The translations under genes were made by a program, and so were the position numbers. The notes under the pieces are model-generated. The model worked only from the letters and a program-made list of their open reading frames with translations. It was not told the DNA's origin and did no database searches. From Ahaetulla prasina (lineage: Eukaryota > Chordata > Lepidosauria > Squamata > Colubridae): DNA of 64,000 nucleotides. Shown piece after piece: positions 22,120-32,018 of the stretch. Location of the stretch: contig NC_080539.1 in the NCBI RefSeq assembly GCF_028640845.1, forward strand, positions 107,224,554 through 107,288,553. The letters are read 5' to 3'. Every line of letters starts with the position of its first letter. The stretch's first letter is position 1.

Positions 22120-22288
22120 GTCACATCCCGTTCCTTCTTTGGCATTTTGGCCCTTCTCCTAGGGCAGTCCATACTCGGCAGTTCAACCCATCGCTTTGAT
22201 CTCCCCCCCAATCCGGCGTCCCTGCACTCTTAAGGTATCACAGTTAATTTTGCTTAATTGGCAGGATTGGGGTTATTTTAGGCCCATC

Positions 22289-22866
22289 AAGTAGACTCTT
22301 GGAATATTGCATTCAGTTTTGGTCGCCACAATTTAAAAAAGATTTTGAGACTCTAGAAAGAGTGCAGAGAAGAGCGACAAAGTTGATTAGGGGACTGGAG
22401 GCTAAAACATATGAAGAACAGTTGCAGGAACTGGGTATGTCTAGTTTAATAAAAAGAAGGACTAGGGGAGACATGATAGCTGTGTTCCAATATCTCAGGG
22501 GTTGCCACAAAGAAGAGGTAGTCAGGCTGTTCTCCAAAGCACCTGAGGGTAGAACAAGAAGCAATGGGTGGAAACTGATCAAGGAAAGAAGCAACTTAGA
22601 ACTAAGGAGAAATTTCCTGACAGTTAGAACAATTAATAAGTGGAACAACTTGCCTGCAGAAGTTGTAAATGCTCCAACACTGGAAATTTTTAAGAAGATG
22701 TTGGATAACCATTTGTCTGAAGTAATATAGGGTTTCCTGCCTAAGCAAGGGGTTGGACTAGAAGACCTCTGAGGTCCTTTCCAACTCTTGTTATTCTATT
22801 CTATTCTATTCTATTCTATTCTATTCTATTCTATTCTATTCTATTCTACTCTATTCTATTCTATTC
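22289..22866 (+). mobile_element. CR1 LINE 3' end running into (ATTCT)n
   Basis: The plus frame (ERVQRRATKLIRGLEAKTYE ... WNNLPAEVVNAPTLEIFKKM) is the CR1 reverse-transcriptase C-terminus, about 90% like the copy at 3619-4526. The 3' UTR (GGTTGGACTAGAAGACCTC ... CTCTTG) passes directly into about 15 ATTCT pentamers, 22792-22866. It is truncated at its 5' side. Confidence 0.95.
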
Positions 22867-22904
22867 TCACCTCAGTGGTTAGAAGAAAACAGCTACATCA
22901 GGTG

Positions 22905-23400
22905 AGTTTGGGCGCGGTTGCTCCAGAAATAAATCTCGCCTCCCTTCCAGCTTAAGCGACCCACTGGGGCTCGAGTCGAAATGATCCGTTGGCATAACTG
23001 GGCGACCGCAGCCGCGCTCTGCCGCCCTCTGGGAGAGCCGGAGTGACGGGAAGGGCGCGTGAGGCAACGACGGGCGGAGGAAAGCAGCCAGAATCGCAGC
23101 TGACCGCCTGCATCCCGGTTGGCATTAGCGGCGGCGGCGGGAGGACGGAGAGCTGCTCAGCGTTACCCGGGCAGGGGAGGCGGCAGAGCCAAGCAGCCCC
23201 AGCGGCCTACTTTGGTTTTTCTTGTGCCTCGTTCTCCGAGGGCGCCAGAAGACGCCAAAAGTCAAGGGAAGCGTTGGAGATCTCTAGAGTCGGGAAGCTC
23301 AGCCAGGTTCCTCGGATTCCCCTTGGATCCCTGAGGTGGGGGAATCCCGCCTAGATGGTTACCGTGGTGACCAAGCTCGTGCATTATCTGCACCTCAGGT
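22905..23400. promoter_or_regulatory. Orphan CpG-rich block, possible promoter
   Basis: It is dense in CpG by eye (GGCGGCGGCGGGAGGACGG, GGGCGCGTGAGG, CCGCAGCCGCGCTCTGCCG) in an otherwise AT-rich neighbourhood. No dispersed repeat was recognised in it. A candidate first coding exon with a strong splice donor lies at its right edge. It begins about 40 bp after the CR1 microsatellite tail. CpG ratio could not be computed here. Confidence 0.6.
23355..23398 (+). CDS. Candidate first coding exon (possible ARHGAP18 alternative start)
   Basis: ATG at 23355 is directly preceded by an in-frame TAG and reads MVTVVTKLVHYLHL. It then leaves 2 nt at CTCAG/gtaagg (GT at 23399), a consensus donor. The remaining phase (2 nt) equals that of ARHGAP18 exon 1 at 44704, so splicing to ARHGAP18 exon 2 would stay in frame. 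The exon lies about 21 kb upstream of the canonical start, on the same strand, at the edge of a CpG block. I do not recognise the 14-residue peptide. It could equally be the first exon of a non-coding RNA or of an unannotated gene. Confidence 0.35.
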
Positions 23401-25107
23401 AAGGAGTCACGTAGGCGGCCAGAGGCTGCTGCCCTTCGGCTAGCTGGAGCCTCTTTCTATAACTTCCTTCCCACGTTATATCGCTGTCTCTCGGGCACTC
23501 CCGTCCCTCCTGTGCCCAGGCTCCACAATCTTTCTTTCTGGCAAACTTTTTTCTTTCTTTCTGGTAACAGTATAATACCCGCGCTTTTTGCAATTAACTC
23601 AGGAAAACTCTCTAATACTGTGAACTTCAGCCTACAGTACTTTAGTAGCATCACACATGCAGGCTATCCGTTCCGTCACTAAGGACCAAATATTGATTTG
23701 AGACTGGGGAGCTGTGATCAGGAGGCTAGCGGTTAAAAAGAAAGCAAAGATGTCAGCATCTTCCTGAATGGATGAATGCATGGCAATAAAATCAGCACTG
23801 CAGCAGAGAGAGAGAGAGAGAGAGATTAATTTCTTTCCTTCCACTGCTTTCCTGATTAAAAATCAACATATTCGCTCAATGAAAGTTGTTTTTTGGGAAG
23901 AACACAAGTATCAGATGGATACCATGTTTGACTGAGGATGTTTTTGGGTGGCAGTTTAGTACCAGCCCATAATAAATCTTAGGGGGTTACTGTTAAACAC
24001 ATTCTGGGGACCCATGTCCTTAAATGGGACATTGCTTTTGTTTTCCAATTATACATTCTGGATAAGGATATGCACAAGGGAATATATATATAAGTGCAAC
24101 CTGGAAAATCAAGGCTTTTTCATATAAAAAGAAATATAACATATTGTTTTGTTACAGAAATACAACATGAGGTTGATTTTCTACACTGACTCATTGAGGA
24201 TGATTCCAAAGCTAGGATGTTATATTGGCATACATGCAATATTTTCTTTAAACAACCCAGCAGTTTCAATATTGTTGTATTCTCTGTTCATTTGCTTGCC
24301 TAAAGCTCTACCATCTAGAAAGTCTAGAAATGAACATTCAGAAAAGGAAAGAATATATTTCAAGTCATTGATATTTCCACAATTCTGAGAATTCACACCC
24401 CTTCGTACTGCATCCCCCATATAGCTTGGCTAGTTTTCAGAACTAATGGCAGCAAATTTGTAGTGTCAATTTCAACAGTGGCAGTAAATGCGATCTTTAA
24501 ACTTTGACAATGATAAGAGTGTTAGCTATGTTCCAAAGATCTGGATTTTAAACTTTTCTTCCTTTAATGTTATCATGTCTCATCATAAACTGCTTTGCAA
24601 AATCTACTTAGTTTGATTTTTGAGAAATACTTATTGATTTTTGAGAAATACCTATTGAAACCCAGCTATCCATTCAAAATGAGTTATGTAGCCCTGGTCA
24701 GTCCCAATTTAACTATCTGCAAAAGTTTTAACTCTATATCTCAGGGGAATAACTCAGCTGTTTTGATATTTTCGTGAAAAAGTGAGTAAGGTCTCAATAA
24801 CTTTTCCGTATTTCATAAATTATAAATGTTTGAAGTATCATTTTACCAATTCCCATGTTGAATATGTTAAATACTGTTTAGGTTATAAAGATCCAAAATA
24901 TAAATTATATGTGTAGTTAGGTTACAAACACTTAAATTGTTTCCTTATGGCTGGTTCCGGTACTACATTAGTTACATATAGATGTTTTAACATTAACATC
25001 AAAAATTCCACAAGCGTAGGTAATATTGTAAGCTGGGATATCCAATTTATTTAAACTATTCTTATTAGTTAGATCTATGTTTGTAATCTTGTTATGATAA
25101 CATAAAT
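23401..25107. other. No gene recognised
   Basis: The sequence after the CpG block grades into AT-rich sequence. It holds a short (GA)n run (23806-23826). A 79-codon frame at 24149-24388 has hydrophobic patches but no family resemblance. Confidence 0.4.
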
Positions 25108-25200
25108 CCAGGACGACATCCGGATGGGAGGGTGGAGCCTGCCCCCAGTTTTACTACCGGTTCACAAGAACCGGTCCGAACCGGGGGCAACCCACCACTG
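25108..25200. mobile_element. hAT element fragment
   Basis: TTTTACTACCGGTTC, AAGAACCGGTCCGAACCGG and the right end CAACCCACCACTG match the family at 21828. The left end is missing. Confidence 0.65.
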
Positions 25201-25635
25201 ATACAAATATTCAAAAAGTATTTCACACATAAAAAAATTATTTAGGGGAAGAAGTACAAAAGCTTGGATTAAAAAATAAAGAAATTATTTTTGATTTAAA
25301 ATTTTTCATTTATTGAATATGAGGCTTATTGCCATTGATTTTTTAAAAGATGTCACCATAGGCATTCCTCAGCAGAAGACTAGTTCAGACAATACTTGTT
25401 TTCCTTCGTTGCTTTCTCTAAATGAAGGATTGATTATAGGTACCAACCAATAAAAAAACAGAGCCTTATTACATTAATTTCACTTACTGTTAATTTGTGA
25501 TTATTTGAACTCCCAAAAGTAAAAAAATGCATTTAGTGCACATTAAGCTTAATTAGTCTGTTTTAATATGTTCATATCTGATTATTTTCCTGAATGTAGA
25601 ATAGTACCTAGATTTGTGTATGTGTAGATTCATAG

Positions 25636-25636
<1 letters not shown>

Positions 25637-25676
<40 letters not shown>

Positions 25677-25687
25677 TGTGTGTGTAT
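25637..25687 (+). repeat. (TC)n-(TG)n microsatellite
   Basis: About 11 TC units are followed by about 13 TG units. Confidence 0.97.
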
Positions 25688-25760
25688 TGTTAGTATATAG
25701 TTGGTACCAGATATCAGGCTCCTAATCACTTTTTAAGGCATGTTTCCTAACATATATATA

Positions 25761-26118
25761 GGGACGTGGTGGCTTAGTGGCTAAGATGCTGAGCTTGTTG
25801 ATCGAAAGGTCGGCAGTTCAGCGGTTCGAATCCCTAGTGCCACGTAATGGGGTGAGCTCCCGTTACTTGTCCCAGCTTCTGCCAACCTAGCAGTTCGAAA
25901 GCACGTATAAAATGCAAGTAGAAAAATAGGGACCACCTTTGGTGGGAAGGTAACAGCGTTCTATGCACTTTTGGCATTGAGTCATGCCAGCCACATGACC
26001 ACTGAGGCATCTTTGGACAACGCTGGCTCTTCGGCTTTGAAACGGAGATGAGCACCGCCCCCTAAAGTCGGGAACGACTAGCACAAATGTGCGAGGGGAA
26101 ACTTTATCTTTACCTTTA
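25761..26118 (+). mobile_element. Full-length Sauria SINE
   Basis: The tRNA-derived head has box A (TGGCTTAGTGGCTAAGATG) and box B (GGTTCGAATCCCTAG). The body reads GAGCTCCCGTTACTTGTCCC, GTAGAAAAATAGGGACCACC, ACATGACCACTGAGGC and CGGAGATGAGCACCGCCCCC. The BovB-like tail is GTCGGGAACGACTAGCAC...TTTACCTTTA. All canonical parts are present, which makes this the best copy in the window. Confidence 0.95.
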
Positions 26119-28886
26119 TAACTACTGTAGAATCTGTTATACCATTGCTGCTTCTAGAGGGTAAGCAGTGAGGGTTTTTTCTAGCAAAAACAATCTAGAA
26201 TTTTGTGGAGTTTTAAAGATATGTGTGTCTGTGAGTGTGAGAGAGAGGGGGGTAAGGAGGGAGAGGTATGAATGTATTTTATTTATTAATCAATTTTATG
26301 TAGCCACCCACTTCACTGAAGGTGACTCTGGATACTGCACAATAAATGAGTGAAACCACATATAAAAACCCACAAATAAAAAAAAATCTAACAATCACAT
26401 TAATTTTAAGGCTTTTAAGCTGTCCTTTGTATATTCTGCATTTCCAGTTTCTAAAGCTGTTAAGCAGCATGAATTATGAGTTTATCCCAAAAGATCTTTT
26501 ATTCACTATTGCGACTGTGAGCCATTGGGTTATCTGAAATGCTTCTCACTTTGGTGTCCTCTGGTTTTCAATGAAAGCAAATTGGAAATACTGTACCATA
26601 AAACAGATGAAAAAAAGCCAATACATATTTTACACAGTACCAGATATGTTGTAGCTGTAACTAATTAGACTATGCTATAGATTAGTTTTCTTATGGCTAA
26701 TTACACTTGGGATGTAAAGATTTTTATCTTCTCCTTAAATAAGGTCATGTGACTGAACTGTCCAACTAACACTAGAAAAGGCAGAAAAACACTGATACAC
26801 TTAAAAAGGGCTAACAAATCTGAAGGATTTTATAAAAAAAGCAATGGGGTACATTATACAGACAATGTGGAATTTCTTTATATAGACCTGTAATCTGGTC
26901 TTTCCTAACCTAGCATTCACTAGATGCAATTTGCAGTGTTTAAAATTCCTAGTCAACATGGCTCAATTTGTTGCTTAAACTTGATTATGTGAATATTTTC
27001 CTACTATGAAGATAATAGTCAAGCCCATATAACAGAGCATGATGTTGATGATTGCTTATCTTCAAAAATACAAGCTGACCTTGTACATAGATAATTTAGG
27101 TAGTGACAGGAAAAAAAGAATATAGCAAAATGTAACTATACTTTTAAGTTTATTTGACACAGAATTAGAAAGGAAGATTTTGTTTATCATATGAACCTCT
27201 TTTTATTCTAATACTCAAGGTGGTTTTCAACAATAAAAAATCAATATAAAACTTAATAAAATTAATGCAGTTAAAATCAACACTGGTTAAACTTCATTAT
27301 TAAACTGATTAACAATTAAAATTGGTGGAAGAGATGCATTCACCCATCTTCGTAAATACTTTAAAATTGAGAGAATCAATTCTTGGAATGATTGGATCGG
27401 TAGTAATAGTATAAATTATGGTAATGAATGTATTAGTCATGTTTATTAATCATATTTAATACATTCCATCATATTTAGATTGAATTTCCAGAAAATAAAA
27501 ACATATCTATTCACTTTTTTGTCACACTTTTCTATGTTTTTGTGGCTTTAGCGATTCCATTCTGAATATGCTTTTATTCTGTGCTATTTTATAGTCTCCC
27601 TCAATATATTTTATTAATTTAATTAATATGTAGCTGAGGAATCATTTTAACATGGCTTGTTAAATAAACTATAATAATCTAGCTCATAAATCATGCTAAG
27701 GCACCATGATTTACAATCTACAATTGGGATTGTAGTTGGGTCAAGTGATAAGGCAAAATGAAACAAAATATATTATGAACCCAGATAATTAATAGAAATA
27801 TAAGATTATTTTAGATTATTCTACTTGCAAGGAGCCTCATCAGAGAAAAAAGAGAGAGTGGAAGAGAAGTACCAACACACACAAAACTTTATTTGGAGTT
27901 TTATATTGCTTTCTAGGAGGTTGTAATTGCCAGCAAATATATTTGGGTGTTTATATCAATAGCAAATTCTATTTAGTCTCAAGAATATTCTCTTTATGCG
28001 AGCCTTCATAATTTCATAGCAGATACTGTGAACCTCAAAATCAGATTTACTCATCTAATTAACCGGTAACAATAAACATCAGGTAAATGATTAGATATGA
28101 GCCACTCTATAGTTTCTGGGGAAAGCATCCCAATACATTTCACAAGCCTTATTCATAAAATCATTGCAGTTTATATTTTGATTTACATGCAACCTTTGTA
28201 ATACCAGTTAGCTTTGCTAATTATGCATGTTAAATCAACAGAAGGCTAAATATGTGCTTGCTAAAATTCTAACAATATTGAAATGCAAATTGGGTATAAA
28301 TGAAAATAAAAGCATTTTTATATTTTTAATATACATTTGTGCTGAATATAATTAAAATATGTTTACATATAATTAAAAAAATTCACCGAGAATGTGAAAG
28401 GATACTTACGAACAATAAACAAAGGAGACAGAAACGGACAGAACAGAAAGCAAATGACTAATGCAAGAAACAATAAACAAACAAAACAAAACAAAGACAG
28501 GGCAATTTAAATATTTATTTTTAAAGCACACATACACACACACCAGGATATTGGCTGCTATTGTTACCAAAGATACTAATATAGCAAGTTATTGTTCTAT
28601 TCAGGAAAGAGATGTGGTAATGCAAACTACGGTACTACATATTCCGTACTCATTCAGCTCCAGATTAGTAGAGAAGATCTAAAGTAAAACAAACAAACAG
28701 TTCAATGCTGCAAAGCAAGTTAGACCTTCATGGAAGACATGGGGATCAGTGGCTAAGCCTTGATGTGTTTTGAAAGTCTAGTGGGTTTCCTTGTGCATTG
28801 ATTGGCCACTGTGAGAAAAGACTGAAAGATTAGGTGGGCCAGAGGTCTGATCCAGCAAGGCACTGCTTCTGTTTTTATGCTCTATG
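26119..28886. other. No gene; old repeats at most
   Basis: AT-rich sequence. Segments at 26275-26345 and 27190-27300 (e.g. CAAGGTGGTTTTCAACAATA) resemble decayed L2/CR1 tails. No exon-like frame with splice sites was noticed. Confidence 0.4.
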
Positions 28887-29020
28887 CAGCGGTGTCAAAC
28901 CGGCGGCCCGCGGGTCGGATGCGTCATGCACAGGCCATCCCCACCCTGGCTCCGCAAACGCAAAAACCATCATGAAACGTCTCAATACATCACATGGTGC
29001 AATCGAGTTTGTCACCCGTG
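28887..29020. mobile_element. hAT miniature element
   Basis: The ends CAGCGGTGTCAAAC and GAGTTTGTCACCCGTG, and the interior (GGCGGCCCGCGGGTCGGATG, ATACATCACATG), match the family at 12594. The flanking duplication is imperfect (GCTCTATG against GCTCTACA, offset by one base). Confidence 0.78.
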
Positions 29021-29654
29021 CTCTACAGCATGTACACAAAGTCCTGAACTTGTCAATACAGAAAAACTAGGAGTGTAGGGATCAGACATTTTTTTTTCTT
29101 GTTGGGAATCCAAGTTCTTGAGTACTTTAAAAAAAAAAAAGATTACATTCCCCTTCAAATTCATCTTCACTCCTGGTGACTTCATGAACTCACCCTTGTC
29201 ATTTTCTCACTTACAATATGGAAATGCTTTGCTTTGTCCTCTTTCAAGGACTGTTTTGTTTTTGTTTCGCTCCTAAGACTTTCTTGGAGCGCTGAGATTT
29301 CTTGATGGTGTCAGTCCAAGTAATAACTAGATGTTAGTGTGCTCAGTATTTTGGAACCAACACAATTTTAATCTTAGCTAAACACATACATTTAAATTAC
29401 TTGCATGAGATTTCAATAAACATAATGCCAATAATAGCAGAGGGTTGGTCTTCACTTTTGAATCTACTCTGGAACAATGAAGCAGTAATTCACAGTTGTG
29501 GTTCCCTTATGATGTATAGAAAATATGTGGAAGATAAAACAATTGGAATCCATTTCACTTTGAATGGCATTAGTTCTAGATTAAAATGTGACATGCACAT
29601 TTTCTGTTAAATATATAGATGGTAGTTTGCCCTGCCAGTTGGGGTAGGGGTGTA

Positions 29655-29870
29655 GTTTTCTTGTTAGTAGTTCTTTGACTAGGGTATTGTTTTCTACTTG
29701 ATTGTATATAAACTACTGTATATAAACAGGCTGCAGTGCCAACCCACACTTACTCACACTGATGAGGTTGCCCAATTGGTTAATAAAATGTCTGTAAACA
29801 AACAAGTAAACTTAGAGAGTACTAAGGCCACCACACTTTAACCCTGAGCTGCAGATATTCTCTTCTCTTG
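29655..29870 (+). mobile_element. Second Penelope-like terminal family with CTGATGA core
   Basis: A TATA-like motif (TGTATATAAAC) precedes CACTGATGAGGTTGCCCAAT, TGGTTAATAAAATGTCTG and AACTTAGAGAGTACTAAGG, then ACCCTGAGCTGCAGATATTC. CTGATGA is at 29759-29765; the GAAA and stem are mutated (AAAA; GGTTGCC against GGTTAAT). A related right half lies at 53505-53596 (CTGGTAACAAAATGTCTGCA, CAAGCTCAGAGAGCATC). Family placement is by the shared layout. Confidence 0.5.
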
Positions 29871-29918
29871 GAACAGATATAACAGTTTAGAAATGTAATA
29901 TCTGTGCATTTGTTTCTT

Positions 29919-32005
29919 CTTCTTTTTTGCCAATTTTTTAAATTTTTTTTTACAAACATAATAAAAAAATTATTGTGAACGAATTATTGGTCAGGTACAT
30001 CTTTAAACATATCAAATTTCACCTAAGTTATAGTCTAATACAATGTATTTTCCTTCTTCTTCTTTAAATTCAATTATTTATTTGCACACAATCTGATTAT
30101 AGAAATAAATCAAATTCAACCCATTCAGGATAATATTTAAATGAAGTCTAGTTCCTGTGCTTAATTCCCTTCAACATCATTAATAAATTCTATTTACATT
30201 TTAAAATTTCATCACTCTCAGCTTTATATCTACATTATTAATCAGAGGTCATCCTATCTAAAATCTCTTTCTTAAAACTGCCCAGAGATCACATAGACAA
30301 TTTCATTCTTCCCTTTGTCTTCCTCTGCCTCTCAGTCAATAACATATATTTAAAATTTTTCATCTAATCCATTTTAATATCAAACAAAAAATTTAACATT
30401 TGCAAGGGTAGTCACTAATCATTTCCCCCAGTTATTTCCCCAAAGTATTAACTGTTTCCTTAGAAGTTTTATCAAATCCTTTCATTACCTTACTTATTTG
30501 TAAAAACAAAAAAGAGAATCTTTTCCTCAGTATAATAACACTCATTTCCCTCTTATCCCAATTTATTCTAGTATTTTTCTCTCCATTTCCCAAAACCTCA
30601 ATTATTTTTATCATAGTTGTCACTCATATTTTAATATAGATATTAACATTTTCTAAAATAAATTTCTTAACATAACTCTAAAAGCAGCCATTAGTTCCTT
30701 TCAAAAAAAAAATGTCATGTGTCTATATCAGCAGTGCCTTCTCCGTGGGAATAGTCCACTATTCCATTCTTACTTTCTTTCTTTGCCTCTGAATTCTTCT
30801 TAAATAAGGAATTCTCCGCTTAAATCAATAATCTAAACACACACCATCTAGAAGTCTCTTCTAAAACTGTTGTGTGGTCCCAACAACATCAATCCTCATG
30901 GGAATAGTCACAAGAAAGCTATTCGACTCTTGCTATTTTCCTCTGCCTCTAATTGTAAAGGCAGCCATAAGTTCCTTTCAAAAAAAAGGTTGTGTGCCCA
31001 TACCCACAGAACTTTCTCCATGGGGAATAGTCTGCTATTCCATTCTTGCATACTTTCTTTGCCTCTGGGTTCTTGTTTAAATAGAGAATTCAATTTCTAT
31101 AATTCAAAGGCACGCCATCTAAAACTCTCTTCTAAAGCTGTTGTGTAGTCCCAGCAACACCAATCCTCTAGCTGTCTTCCTCTGCCTCTAGATGTCTCCT
31201 TTTGAAACAGTTACTGCTCACAAATAATAAGTAGCTATTTTGGTGACAAGGTTCCTTTGTTTTCAAATGCTTTGGTACGTGGAGGTCAATTTTCCAAGAT
31301 TTTCCCTTAATTGTATTTATCTTCCAGATTCTTATGTCCTATTGATATCTTTAATGTTCCATAAATTTAAGACAGAGGGATTTGAGATATTCGCATAAAA
31401 AACAGTTCAATAGCTTCTTTTACTTTTTTCTCCTATTTCTATTAGTTTCCGATATAATCCATGAAGACTTCCAAGAATCTCCAAACCATTGTTTAGTTGG
31501 AAAAAAATTATTTTCCTTTTCTTTATTTAAATGGGGCTCTGCTTCCATTCCAAGCCCTATCTTCTCTCTTTCACTTCCCGAATGTGTGTTCTCTAATTTG
31601 ACTTTCACTTTCAGTTGTTATTCAATTAGCTGCCAATCTACAAGTTCTCCCCAAGGCTTGTGCCTATTTTAAATTCTTATTTTTTCTTCGAGAGATCATC
31701 ACTCACCCAACTTCAACAATTTGTTTCTTGATATTTCTTCCTCCTGCCCACTCTTGTAGCCGCCGCGGCTTTGGTGCAGCTGCCATGATGGACTATGGCG
31801 CTGCATTCCTCCCCGCTGGGTCGGGGGGAAAGATCTGGAGCTATGGGGAGTTTGCCATCTCCCCGTTCGCTCCGGCAGCTCCCCCACTCTTCACCGCCCC
31901 TTCAAGGCACCTATGGACTGATCCAAAGTTCAGACGGATATCGGCACAAACCCCGGAGACATCGGAGTTTGCGACCGTCTCGCCCGCGGCGCTGGCCACA
32001 CCTCT
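29919..32005 (-). mobile_element. Composite poly(A) retroposon with GC-rich head (L1-like)
   Basis: On the minus strand the sequence begins GC- and CpG-rich (about 32005-31740: GGCCAGCGCCGCGGGCGAGA). It then turns A-rich, contains a ~277-bp tandem duplication (30685-31190), and ends in an A-rich 3' end (T-run at about 29923-29952 on +). A 13-bp direct repeat, one mismatch, brackets it: GCATTTGTTTCTT (29906-29918) and GCATCTGTTTCTT (32006-32018). The layout is that of an L1-mobilised element, but no reverse-transcriptase frame is present; a lysine/glutamate-rich frame at 31608-31420 is the only coding-like part. The L1 affiliation is inferred. Confidence 0.55.
30685..31190 (-). repeat. Two ~277-bp tandem units inside the composite retroposon
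   Basis: GCAGCCATTAGTTCCTTTC at 30685 recurs as GCAGCCATAAGTTCCTTTC at 30962. Following blocks correspond in order: CCGTGGGAATAGTCCACTAT / CATGGGGAATAGTCTGCTAT, CTGTTGTGTGGTCCCAACAA / CTGTTGTGTAGTCCCAGCAA, and CCTCTGCCTCTA. Confidence 0.85.
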
Positions 32006-32018
32006 GCATCTGTTTCTT

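Noticed and set aside
24149..24388. 79-codon frame after the orphan CpG block
   Set aside because: It is hydrophobic but lacks conserved motifs, and is open by chance in AT-rich DNA.
25761..25845. Possible tRNA gene with box A and box B
   Set aside because: It is the head of a full-length Sauria SINE; the body and BovB-like tail follow directly.
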